Below, one piece after another: positions 25,208 through 32,408 of a stretch of 64,000 bases of DNA. Made by a program: the position numbers and the translations under genes. The DNA is from Azoarcus sp031556475 (GTDB lineage: Bacteria; Pseudomonadota; Gammaproteobacteria; Burkholderiales; Rhodocyclaceae): NCBI GenBank assembly GCA_031556475.1, contig JAVBSY010000008.1:62001-126000 (forward strand). Reading direction: 5' to 3'. The notes beneath the pieces are model-generated. The model made no database searches, was not told the DNA's origin, and saw only the letters and a list, made by a program, of their open reading frames with translations. How positions within the stretch are numbered: the first letter of the stretch is position 1; each line of letters begins with the position of its first letter.

Positions 25208-25255
25208 CCGTTCCCGCCAGGGAACGGACCTTGCTGTTTTTTCATGAGGTTCGTC
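25208..25255 (+). promoter_or_regulatory. Hairpin leader of the gene at 25256
   Basis: CCGTTCCC (25208-25215), loop GCCA, GGGAACGG (25220-25227), T6 (25237-25242), GAGG, ATG at 25256. The SD is weaker than in the other leaders. Confidence 0.55.
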
Positions 25256-25903
25256 ATGTCTTTTCCCCTGTGGCAGATCGAGCAGTTCGGCGATGTGTTC
25301 ACCGATGCGCTGGTGCGTAACGACAGTGGCCATTTGATGTTCATGTCGATCTTCGGCAGGGATACCGCGATCCAGCAGCTGCTGGCCGCGTTCTCCCTGC
25401 CGGTGGGCAACGGCGGCGTCGATCGGATCAAGCTGCGCGAGGTCGGCGAGACGGGCACGGCCCAGATCGCCTTCGTCGGCGACGCCAGGCGGCTGACCAA
25501 GCTCACCGGCAAGCTGCCCGGACAGCCTTTGTTCGGCGTGTTGAGCCATGTGTTCATCTTCGATGAATCCATCGGTTTGCCAGATCGCGCAAACGGCACG
25601 GGCTGGGTGTTGTCGGCCGGTAACGACCACGGTCTGCATGCCCGGCAGTGCTGGCAAATGATCAGGCGACTGTCATCGGTGCCTTTGCTCGACCGCTGGC
25701 GCGACGCGGTGATCGACGCGCTGGGGCCGACCATCATCGTGGAGATGGACGATTCGCACACATGGGGTGCGATCGGGCGCGTCAAAGCGACACGGATCGA
25801 TCTCGGGGAAAGCTTCCCGATGTTGATCTCGCAACTGGTCAAGAACCGCACGCTCACGCGCTTCGAGACTTCTTCCATCCAACCGGAACGGGCCGCGGCC
25901 TGA
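25256..25903 (+). CDS. Unknown ICE accessory protein
   Basis: 215 residues starting MSFPLWQIEQFGDVFTDALV. Visible blocks are FMSIFGRDTAIQQLLAAFSL, TGKLPGQPLFGVLSHVFIFD, ARQCWQMIRRLSSVPLLDRW, MDDSHTWGAIGRVKATRIDL. Predicted soluble alpha/beta without a recognised catalytic motif. The gene sits inside the DUF3275-DUF6094-radC-helicase block typical of these elements and is probably a conserved but uncharacterised component. The start was chosen because it follows the leader and the upstream in-frame sequence is hairpin DNA. Confidence 0.6.
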   Translation: MSFPLWQIEQFGDVFTDALVRNDSGHLMFMSIFGRDTAIQQLLAAFSLPVGNGGVDRIKLREVGETGTAQIAFVGDARRLTKLTGKLPGQPLFGVLSHVFIFDESIGLPDRANGTGWVLSAGNDHGLHARQCWQMIRRLSSVPLLDRWRDAVIDALGPTIIVEMDDSHTWGAIGRVKATRIDLGESFPMLISQLVKNRTLTRFETSSIQPERAAA

Positions 25904-25925
25904 TCCTTTCTTTCGCATCACTACC

Positions 25926-25984
25926 CCGTGGGGGCTTCGCCCTTCACGGACGACGCCTCCATTTTTTTTCATCCAGGAGGTGTC
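25926..25984 (+). promoter_or_regulatory. Hairpin leader of the second radC gene
   Basis: CCGTG (25926-25930) pairs with CACGG (25945-25949) around an inner GGGC-TTCG-CCC hairpin. T8 (25962-25969), AGGAGG (25975-25980) and the ATG at 25985 follow. The longest T-run of the series. Confidence 0.6.
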
Positions 25985-26470
25985 ATGAAACTCTTCAACA
26001 AGCTCACGCGGCACGTGCTTTATACCCTCGCCGACGAGGCCGAGGTATTGCACTGCGCGGAGAAGATCCTGCATCAGCGGCTCAACCGTAGCGAGACCGT
26101 CCTGAATTCGCCCGACGCGATCGGCGGCTATCTGCAACTGAAACTGGCCGGGCTGACACATGAAGAATTCTGGGTCATGTGGCTCGACGCCGGGATGCGC
26201 CTCATCGCGTGCGAGCGGCTCTTCATCGGGACGATCAGGCAGATTGTGGTGCATCCGCGCGAAGTCGTGAAACGGGCGCTGCATCACAACGCCTGCTCGG
26301 TCATCGTCGCGCACAACCACCCGTCAGGCGGGCTTGAGCCAAGCGAGTCGGACATTCATCTCACGCGCCAGTTGAAAGACACGCTGGCGCTGGTCGACGT
26401 CACGCTGGCCGATCACGTCCTGGTCTCGGCCTGCGGTTTCACCAGCTTCGCCTGGCTAGACCTGCTGTAA
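25985..26470 (+). CDS. radC: RadC-family JAB/MPN-domain protein
   Basis: 161 residues. The canonical JAMM motif is intact: SVIVAHNHPSGGLEPSESD, with H-x-H and D as metal ligands. It is preceded by EEFWVMWLDAGMRLIACERL and followed by VDVTLADHVLVSACGF. The N-terminal UPF0758/HhH region of chromosomal RadC is absent and replaced by a short helix (MKLFNKLTRHVLYTLADEAE), as is usual for plasmid and ICE versions. Together with the copy at 22347 the element has two paralogues, this one being the better conserved. Biochemical role uncertain despite the historical 'DNA repair' label. Confidence 0.88.
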   Translation: MKLFNKLTRHVLYTLADEAEVLHCAEKILHQRLNRSETVLNSPDAIGGYLQLKLAGLTHEEFWVMWLDAGMRLIACERLFIGTIRQIVVHPREVVKRALHHNACSVIVAHNHPSGGLEPSESDIHLTRQLKDTLALVDVTLADHVLVSACGFTSFAWLDLL

Positions 26471-26490
26471 CCCTTCCATCACATCACGGC

Positions 26491-26556
26491 GGCGCCGGAC
26501 TCCCTTCCTGGGATCCGGCCTGCCGTTTTTCATTTTCCATCATCAGGAGCATCAAC
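26491..26556 (+). promoter_or_regulatory. Hairpin leader of the helicase gene
   Basis: CCGGACTCCC (26495-26504) pairs with GGGATCCGG (26510-26518, one bulge), inside an outer GGCGG/CCGTT-flanked stem. T5 (26526-26530), CAGGAG (26545-26549) and the ATG at 26557 follow. Confidence 0.55.
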
Positions 26557-28890
26557 ATGAACGACGCTGTTTGTCTGACTCAACCCGTGGAAGAAGAAAA
26601 CACCGATTCCACCCTTTCCACACCCGACGCGGCGAACGACACGCCCTCGCAGGGCATGCCGTTGTCCGAGTTCGTCGCACAGTTCCATGGCGATCTGCTC
26701 AACGCGGTACGCGAGCAAAATCCACCCGTCTATGACGGTGTTCCATCACCCGCGCGCAATGCGCTGCTGGACGGTCTTTCCCGCCCGCCTTTCGAGGCGC
26801 AGCGCGAGGTCGTTCATGCGATGAGCGCGCTGCTGTTCGATCGTGGCGAATCGGCTGGCATCATCAATGCCGAGATGGGCACGGGCAAGACGATGATGGC
26901 GATCGCGCTGGCAGCCGTGGCGCATGCCGAGGGCTATCAGCGCACGCTGGTCATCTGCCCGCCACACTTGGTCTATAAATGGCGGCGCGAGATCAAGGCA
27001 ACCGTTCCCGGTGCTCGGGTCTGGGTGCTCAACGGTCCCGATACCCTGAAAAAGCTGCTGCAGCTACGGGCCATGCGTGAAGCGCCGGCAGTGCCGGAGT
27101 TTTTTGTCATGGGGCGGGTGCGCATGCGAATGGGGTTCAACTGGCGTGCCGCGGCCGTGGCCAAGCGCGCGCTCGGTGCGCCTGGCGGACTGGAAGAGGG
27201 TCCGCCGGCGGGACTGCTGCTTGCATGCTGCCCCGATTGTCACGAGCCGGTGACGGATGCGGACGGCCGGGTGATGGCCTTCGAGCATGGGTTGAAGGAA
27301 CTGGAGAAAGAGCGTTGCTTTTGCCGGAATTGTGGCGGTGCGCTCTGGACCCTGAGCCGGCCCGAGCGCGGTGCGCAGAATCGCCGTGAGTTGGTTTTTG
27401 CGGCGATGAAGCAACTTCCCACCATCGGCGAGAAGACCGCGCGCAAGCTGCTCAATCTGTTCGGCGAGAGCATGCTCGGCGCGATGCTCGAGGACAATGT
27501 TTATGAGTTCATCAACCTGATGAACGAAAACGGCGAACTGGTCTTCAACGATCGCCAGGCGACACGGATGGAGCGAGCCTTGGCCAATACCGAGATTTCA
27601 TTCGGCCAGGGCGGTTATCAACCAACGGAGTTCATCAAGAAATACCTGCCCCAAGGCTACTTCGGCTTGTTGGTCGTGGATGAAGGCCACGAATACAAGA
27701 ACGAAGGATCCGCCCAGGGACAGGCTTTCGGGGTGCTGGCCCGCAAGTGCTCGAAAGCCGTGCTGCTCACCGGCACGTTGATGGGCGGATACGCAGAGGA
27801 TTTGTTCTATCTACTGTGGCGTCTCGCCCCGAAGAAGATGATCGAGGACGGTTTCGTCTATTCCAACCGAGGCAGCCTTGGACCTGCGGGCATGGCTTTC
27901 ATGCGTGCTTACGGCGTCATCAAGGATATTTACAAAAGCAGCAGCGACGGCGAGCGATCGCATCGAACCGCACGCGGCAAGCAAACCGTCCATCGCACCG
28001 CGAAGGGGCCGGGTTTCGGTCCTCAAGGGGTGTTGCGCTACGTGGTGCCGATCACCGCTTTTTTGAAACTCAAACAGATCGGCGGCAACGTGCTTCCCCC
28101 CTACGAAGAGTCTTTCGTCGAGGTGGATATGGATGAGGAGCAAGGCGGTTGGTACGGGACGATGGAACGTGCGTTGAAAGAGCGTCTGCGCCAGGCGCTG
28201 CGCGCGGGCGATCACAGTCTGCTCGGTGTGGTGCTCAATGCGCTGCTCGCCTGGCCGGACTGCGCGTTTCGTGAGGAGATCGTTCGCCATCCGCATCGCA
28301 GGGAAATACTGGCCCACGTTCCGGAGTTATACGGCGCGGGCGAGCCGATGCCAAAGGAAGCGGCGCTGCTCGAGCTCGTCCGCCAGGAAAAGGCCGCGGG
28401 CCGCAGGGTGCTGGCGTATTCGGTCTATACCGGAACGCGGGACACCACTGCGCGGCTCAAGGCCTACCTGGAGAGCAACGGCCTGCGCGTGGCGGTTTTG
28501 CGCGCATCGGTCGCGGCCGACAAGCGGGAGGACTGGCTTTTCGAGCAGGTCGATCGCGGCGTGGATGTACTCATCACGAACCCCGAGCTCGTCAAGACGG
28601 GGCTGGACATGCTGGAGTTTCCAACCATCGTGTTCTTGCAGTCGGGGTTTAACGTCTACACCTTGCAGCAAGCAGCCCGCCGCTCCTGGCGGATCGGGCA
28701 GAAGCTGGCGGTGAAGGTGATCTTTCTGGGCTACGGCGGATCCGCACAGATGGCTTGTCTGGAACTGATGGCGAAAAAGATCGCGGTCAGCCAGTCGACC
28801 TCGGGCGACATGCCGGACTCCGGACTCGACGTGTTGAACCAGTCGGGTGAAAGCATCGAGGTTGCGCTGGCCAAGCAGTTGATCGGCTGA
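26557..28890 (+). CDS. SF2 (SNF2-like) helicase/ATPase with a cysteine cluster
   Basis: 777 residues. Motif I is NAEMGTGKTMMA (near 108), motif Ia LVICPPHLVYKWRREI, motif II VVDEGHEYKNE (near 374, DEGH instead of DEAH), motif III LLTGTLMGG. Motif VI is QAARRSWRIGQK near 710, typical of the SNF2 group. Between motifs Ia and II lies an insertion with two C-x2-C pairs (CCPDCHEPV near 225 and CFCRNCGGAL near 253), probably one zinc site. A helix-hairpin-like TIGEKTARKLLNLFG follows it. Such helicases occupy this place in PFGI-1-type ICEs; the role, perhaps DNA remodelling in replication or anti-defence, is unproved. Confidence 0.82.
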   Translation: MNDAVCLTQPVEEENTDSTLSTPDAANDTPSQGMPLSEFVAQFHGDLLNAVREQNPPVYDGVPSPARNALLDGLSRPPFEAQREVVHAMSALLFDRGESAGIINAEMGTGKTMMAIALAAVAHAEGYQRTLVICPPHLVYKWRREIKATVPGARVWVLNGPDTLKKLLQLRAMREAPAVPEFFVMGRVRMRMGFNWRAAAVAKRALGAPGGLEEGPPAGLLLACCPDCHEPVTDADGRVMAFEHGLKELEKERCFCRNCGGALWTLSRPERGAQNRRELVFAAMKQLPTIGEKTARKLLNLFGESMLGAMLEDNVYEFINLMNENGELVFNDRQATRMERALANTEISFGQGGYQPTEFIKKYLPQGYFGLLVVDEGHEYKNEGSAQGQAFGVLARKCSKAVLLTGTLMGGYAEDLFYLLWRLAPKKMIEDGFVYSNRGSLGPAGMAFMRAYGVIKDIYKSSSDGERSHRTARGKQTVHRTAKGPGFGPQGVLRYVVPITAFLKLKQIGGNVLPPYEESFVEVDMDEEQGGWYGTMERALKERLRQALRAGDHSLLGVVLNALLAWPDCAFREEIVRHPHRREILAHVPELYGAGEPMPKEAALLELVRQEKAAGRRVLAYSVYTGTRDTTARLKAYLESNGLRVAVLRASVAADKREDWLFEQVDRGVDVLITNPELVKTGLDMLEFPTIVFLQSGFNVYTLQQAARRSWRIGQKLAVKVIFLGYGGSAQMACLELMAKKIAVSQSTSGDMPDSGLDVLNQSGESIEVALAKQLIG

Positions 28891-28915
28891 ACCGCCCTAC
28901 TCTCACCCTCTTTTG

Positions 28916-28941
28916 CCCCGGCCTCGGCCGGGGGCTTTTTT
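28916..28941 (+). terminator. Strong intrinsic terminator after the helicase gene
   Basis: CCCCGGCC (28916-28923), two-base loop region TC, GGCCGGGG (28926-28933), then GCTTTTTT ending at 28941. It ends the helicase transcript. Confidence 0.8.
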
Positions 28942-28950
28942 CATTACCAC

Positions 28951-29010
28951 CCTTGCGGGAATCGCTCCCCGCAAGGGGCGCTTTTCCTGCTTTTTTTCAG
29001 GAGAAGCATC
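28951..29010 (+). promoter_or_regulatory. Hairpin leader of the gene at 29011
   Basis: CCTTGCGGG (28951-28959) pairs with CCCGCAAGG (28968-28976). A T7 run (28991-28997) and CAGGAG precede the ATG at 29011. It lies only 10 bp after the terminator at 28916, so two terminator-like hairpins follow each other. Confidence 0.6.
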
Positions 29011-29592
29011 ATGAAGAAGTTTGTCGTCAGTTACACCATTCCCTATCGCCACGATGTATCGGTGGGCGTAATCGCCTCTGATTCGATCGAGGCGATCCAC
29101 ATCGCGCAGGCGGCATTCGATAACGGAACGTTCTGGGACGATAGCGAAGCAATGCCGTTGCTCCATGATGATTTTGAAGAGGTCGATGACGGCAACGTGT
29201 TCGCGCTCAAAGCGGAAGGGATCGATGGCGATTTCGACCGTGACTCTTCGGTGATTCACCTTCGGCAGCAGCGTAAGGCGATCGAGGCCTGCAAGGCGTT
29301 GATCGTGGCTTACGCCAATGGCGCTACTGCCGGCGGAAGCATCGATTGGGCCGACGTCGATGCGGCCCATGCGCTCGCGCTCGAGGCCGTGCCTTCGACG
29401 GTGCAGCCGAAGCCCACTGCAACGGCGTCGGTCTGGTCGATGCTCGAGGACTTCGGTGACGAAGAACTCATCGAGGAACTCTACGATGAACAGCCTGCAT
29501 TACGTGAGGCCTTGATAACCCTGATTCCTGGGTTCGAGTATCCCGATTGGGCAGCCCGCACGATCGGCGACGTGCGCCAGATGGCGCGGTAA
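29011..29592 (+). CDS. Unknown ICE accessory protein
   Basis: 193 residues: MKKFVVSYTIPYRHDVSVGV, IASDSIEAIHIAQAAFDNGT, then an acidic region with LPLL-type MPLLHDDFEEVDDGNVFALK. A Pro/Ala linker and a C-terminal helical part (MLEDFGDEELIEELYDEQPA; GFEYPDWAARTIGDVRQMAR) follow. The N-terminal beta-alpha unit recalls small antirestriction- or inhibitor-type folds, but no family was recognised. Its 3' end (25 bp around the stop) is repeated at 32241, marking the left edge of the variable insertion. Confidence 0.6.
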   Translation: MKKFVVSYTIPYRHDVSVGVIASDSIEAIHIAQAAFDNGTFWDDSEAMPLLHDDFEEVDDGNVFALKAEGIDGDFDRDSSVIHLRQQRKAIEACKALIVAYANGATAGGSIDWADVDAAHALALEAVPSTVQPKPTATASVWSMLEDFGDEELIEELYDEQPALREALITLIPGFEYPDWAARTIGDVRQMAR

Positions 29593-29604
29593 ACCTTTTC
29601 TTTC
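29580..29604 (+). repeat. 25-bp direct repeat, left copy
   Basis: GATGGCGCGGTAA followed by ACCTTTTCTTTC spans the stop codon of the gene at 29011. The right copy at 32241-32265 differs at one base. The pair brackets the IS5 remnant, the interrupted membrane gene and the IS630 element. Confidence 0.7.
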
Positions 29605-29609
29605 ATCCG

Positions 29610-29644
29610 CCCGAAGCCCCCCGCAGGGGGGGCTTCGGGGTTTC
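29610..29644 (+). terminator. Hairpin terminator after the gene at 29011
   Basis: CCCGAAGCCCCCC (29610-29622) pairs with GGGGGGCTTCGGG (29627-29639), a 13-bp stem, followed only by GTTT. The T-run may have been truncated by the IS5 fragment that begins here. Confidence 0.6.
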
Positions 29645-29727
29645 GTCTGCTTGCGCACACTTTCCAGCAGCGGCCCGATCTGTTTGAACGCTTCTCTACT
29701 GATATCGCTCGGGTAGCTTTTCCTCAT
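29635..29727 (-). pseudogene. Remnant N-terminus of an IS5-family transposase
   Basis: On the - strand from 29727: MRKSYPSDISREAFKQIGPL followed by LESVRKQTKPR. This resembles the first about 31 residues of IS5-group transposases (KSYPSDISRE...PLLE...RKxTxPR). The frame then runs into the terminator DNA and all catalytic residues are missing. It is a fossil of an insertion at the left edge of the variable region. The identification is by remembered pattern and should be tested. Confidence 0.55.
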
Positions 29728-29866
29728 AACCTAGTTACGGCATTAACATGACATACTCTTAAAGCTGATGACACCAAATGACAGACACCCTGTTGGCAAA
29801 TTCGATATGCTACATTTTTCGCTTTTTGAAGTTATCCGAAAAAAATTAATCAATGGGTAAAATGAT

Positions 29867-30340
29867 ATGCACAGCCATCATATATTTAATGATCTTAACG
29901 ACTTCTACGATGCGCTGGAACTTGCCAAAGTAGCCAGCTTTGAAGATGCGACTTTAACCAACTACTGGAATCGCGCCAATGCTGTAGCAGCGCATATCAA
30001 AACTGCTCTCGATCAAGCAGACCCCTTGTTGGTGATGACAAACGTCCTCAACAACCTAGCGAATTTTGTCAGGAACGCAAAGAACGAGATCAACAATTTC
30101 GCATCCAAGAAGAATAAGGCGCATTGGAGCAGCGCTCAAAGCCATCTGGACAACTGCATTACTCAGGCAGCGGCTATTCCAAGACAGAGCGTTGCAGGTA
30201 TCGGAAACATGGGTGAGGCTGCCACGCGTTATAGTGAAGCTGCATCCGATTATTTAGAAAAAATTAGAAAAGGGTATGACGAAACTCATAAGATGCAGGA
30301 ACACCTGCAGCGCCAAATAGCCGATGCGGAAAAGGAAATA
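29867..30340 (+). pseudogene. 5' part of a 416-residue membrane protein gene split by IS630
   Basis: Codons 1-158 (MHSHHIFNDLNDFYDALELA ... QIADAEKEI) of a largely helical protein. The remaining ORF codons come from the IS end. Joining base 30340 to base 31443, which removes the insertion and one copy of the TA target, continues the same frame into the 3' part. The intact protein would have 416 residues: a helical N-terminal half, a long coiled coil, two membrane helices and a cytoplasmic tail. Flanking DNA (29728-29866) is AT-rich and has a poor ribosome site. It may be a cargo or defence gene; no family was recognised with confidence. Confidence 0.75.
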
Positions 30341-30365
30341 CTAACCTTCTCGTAAGTATTGTCAT
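30341..30365 (+). repeat. IS630 left inverted repeat
   Basis: CTAACCTTC then TCGTAAGTATTGTCAT; pairs with the right repeat with four mismatches. It starts immediately after the TA target. Confidence 0.85.
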
Positions 30366-30378
30366 TTCATGAGACGAT

Positions 30379-31419
30379 ATGGACATGAAATGCAAACGGA
30401 ACTCGGATGGTCGGGCGATCGATCATCATTCGCTTCAGGTGATGCGCCAGCAGGCGATCAAGGCGATTGGGGAAGGCCAGACGGTACAAAGCGTCGCAGC
30501 GGCATTCGGCGTGAATGCGCGTAGTGTCTTTCGGTGGCTGGCCGACTTCGCCACTGGCGGTCAAAAAGCGCTGCTCGCCAAACCGATCCCTGGGCGTCCG
30601 TCGAAACTGAGCGCGGAGCAAATGCGCTGGCTCGCGCAGGCTGTTGGGCAGAGCACGCCGCTGCAGCACAAATTCGAGTTCGGGCTGTGGTCTCTGTCGC
30701 TGATCCGCACGCTGATCCACCGTCAGTTTGGTAAAGCACTATCTATCGCCACCGTCAGTCGGCTCATGAAAGTACTCGGATTCAGTGCCCAGAAGCCGCT
30801 TTACCAAGCATGGCAACAAGACGCTACGCTGGTGCGGCAGTGGGAGGAGGAAACCTACCCGGCGATCCGCTGCGAAGCGCGCGCGGCCGGTGCGACAATC
30901 TACTTCGCCGACGAGTCGGGCATCCGTTCGGATTACCACACCGGCACGACCTGGGCGCCGCGTGGCCAGACGCCGGTGCTCGAGGCCACTGGTCAGCGCT
31001 TTTCGCTGAACATGATCTCGGCGGTAAGCCCGCAGGGTGAATTTCGCTTCATGCTCCATGATGGTTCGATCAACGCCACGGTGTTTCGTGAGTTCCTCAA
31101 GCGTCTGATGATCGGCGCTGACAAGCCGGTCTTTGTGATCGCTGACGGGCACCCCATTCACAAGGCCAAGCTGGTTCGGGCCTACGTCGAGAGCTTGAAG
31201 GGCCAACTCAAGCTCTTCTACTTGCCGCCGTACTCGCCCCAGTTGAACCCCGATGAGCAGGTCTGGGCGCATGTGAAGCGTCAGGTGTCCAAGCGATTGG
31301 TACAGGACAGCCACGAGATGAAGCGGCTGGCCTTGGGGGCGCTACGCCGCATTCAACGATTGCCGGGTCTCGTCAAATCGTTCTTCTTTCAGCCAGAGTG
31401 CATGTACGCTCTTGTATGA
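30379..31419 (+). CDS. IS630-family transposase
   Basis: 346 residues. The N-terminal helix-turn-helix DNA-binding region includes VQSVAAAFGVNARSVFRWLA and the linker IPGRPSKLS; a second HTH-like part runs through LIRTLIHRQFGKALSIATVS. The DDE catalytic triad is visible: D in ATIYFADESGI, D in VFVIADGHPIHKAK, and E in SPQLNPDEQVWAHVK. The protein appears intact with no frameshift, so the element may still be active. The start ATG at 30379 lies 38 bp inside the left end. The gene runs through part of the right inverted repeat before its stop. Confidence 0.92.
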   Translation: MDMKCKRNSDGRAIDHHSLQVMRQQAIKAIGEGQTVQSVAAAFGVNARSVFRWLADFATGGQKALLAKPIPGRPSKLSAEQMRWLAQAVGQSTPLQHKFEFGLWSLSLIRTLIHRQFGKALSIATVSRLMKVLGFSAQKPLYQAWQQDATLVRQWEEETYPAIRCEARAAGATIYFADESGIRSDYHTGTTWAPRGQTPVLEATGQRFSLNMISAVSPQGEFRFMLHDGSINATVFREFLKRLMIGADKPVFVIADGHPIHKAKLVRAYVESLKGQLKLFYLPPYSPQLNPDEQVWAHVKRQVSKRLVQDSHEMKRLALGALRRIQRLPGLVKSFFFQPECMYALV

Positions 31420-31440
31420 CATTACTTTCAGGAAGGTTAG
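31416..31440 (-). repeat. IS630 right inverted repeat
   Basis: Read on the - strand: CTAACCTTC then CTGAAAGTAATGTCAT. It is followed by the duplicated TA at 31441-31442. Confidence 0.85.
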
Positions 31441-31442
31441 TA

Positions 31443-32219
31443 AGTCTGCAGAAGCAACGACTGGACACAGCCATCTCTGCCTTTCAGCAGCAGTTCTCAA
31501 CGGCGCAGCAATCCCGCTTAGATGAGTTTAAAGCATCGGAAAAATTTCGAACAGAAACCGCAGAGAAAAACGAACAAGCGCGGCAGGAGTTATTCGAAGC
31601 GATTGAAGAGCAATGGGAAAGGGCTGCAAAGAAAGCTGCCCAAGCTGCAGCTGCCGACCATGATGAACTGGCTGGGCGACTCAAAGGCAACGCAAAAAAA
31701 ATAATCGAAGACATGGAGACAGACAAAGCGCACGTGCAGCAACTCGTCGGTATTATCAGCAACACCGGCATGGTTCATGGATATCAGAAGACGGCGAACG
31801 AGGAGAAGGAGGCGGCGAAGCGTTGGAAGTGCATCGCAGCAATTTCGCTGAGTATTTGGATCGTAGTCGCGACGACCTTCTTCTATCTCACCTACGACAA
31901 GGATCTAACCTGGGCGACGGTCGCTCGACAACTTTTGTTCTCCACACCCTTTGTTCTGCTGGTGGGCTTTGCTGTGATGCTGACTTCCAGTCATCAGAAG
32001 AATGAGCGCGGGTTGCGGCAGGCGGAGTTGGAGATCGCTTCCATCGACCCATTCCTGGCCACCTTGGATGACATGGAGCGCAACAAGGTCAAGAAGGAAT
32101 ATGTCGCGCGCTACTTCGGCCAGCGGGAGGCTGAAACCAAGAACGAGAGTTGCGACAAAAAACTCATAGCCATAATTGCGTCTCTCGCCGAGGCGCAGCA
32201 AGGGATCAGCAAAAGATGA
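31443..32219 (+). pseudogene. 3' part of the interrupted membrane protein gene
   Basis: Codons 159-416 of the protein split by the IS630 insertion, beginning SLQKQRLDTAISAFQQQFST. A long Glu/Ala/Lys-rich coiled coil (through EQARQELFEAIEEQWERAAK) precedes two membrane helices: CIAAISLSIWIVVATTFFYL and LLFSTPFVLLVGFAVMLTSS. A cytoplasmic tail with MERNKVKKEYVARYFGQREA follows. An open frame from 31398 inside the IS reads into this part, so a truncated product might be made. The coiled-coil plus two-helix layout is reminiscent of membrane effector or sensor proteins, but function is unknown. Confidence 0.75.
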
Positions 32220-32240
32220 TTGGGAAGAACATACGCCGCG

Positions 32241-32265
32241 GATGGCGCGGTAAGCCTTTTCTTTC
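32241..32265 (+). repeat. 25-bp direct repeat, right copy
   Basis: GATGGCGCGGTAA followed by GCCTTTTCTTTC. It equals the left copy at 29580 except for one base. The preceding bases would also encode a short tail ending RMAR-stop, like the gene at 29011. Confidence 0.7.
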
Positions 32266-32360
32266 CCATCCCGACGATGCCTTGATGGCCATCCCGAGCC
32301 TTCTGGCAGCAGCTACGCTAGCAGCGCCCTTTCGCTGGGCCGACCATGCACTAAAGTGGC

Positions 32361-32408
32361 CGTCGTTTTCAGAAGACGGCTGCGCGGAATGTCAGGAGTC
32401 GGCTGCAC
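32361..32408 (+). repeat. Tn402/Tn5053-like transposon end
   Basis: CGTCGTTTTCAGAAGACGGC followed by TGCGC (32361-32385) resembles the 25-bp terminal inverted repeats of Tn402/Tn5053-family transposons. A second related repeat, GTCAGGAGTCGGCTGCAC (32391-32408), follows at the spacing of transposase-binding repeats. No matching inverted partner was found to the right. A solo end; its repeat contains the resolvase stop codon. Confidence 0.6.

Larger units (their letters stand above)
30341..31440 (+). mobile_element. IS630-family insertion sequence (1,100 bp, complete)
   Basis: Ends are imperfect 25-bp inverted repeats: CTAACCTTC...AAGTATTGTCAT at the left (30341-30365) and its counterpart at 31440-31416, 21 of 25 matching. 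The target TA is duplicated at 30339-30340 and 31441-31442, as is typical of IS630/Tc1-mariner elements. It carries one full-length transposase gene. The clean TA duplication and restorable target frame indicate a recent insertion. Confidence 0.9.

Noticed and set aside
28916..29010. Attenuator peptide between helicase and the next gene
   Set aside because: Two terminator-like hairpins are present, but no short reading frame with regulatory codons lies between them.
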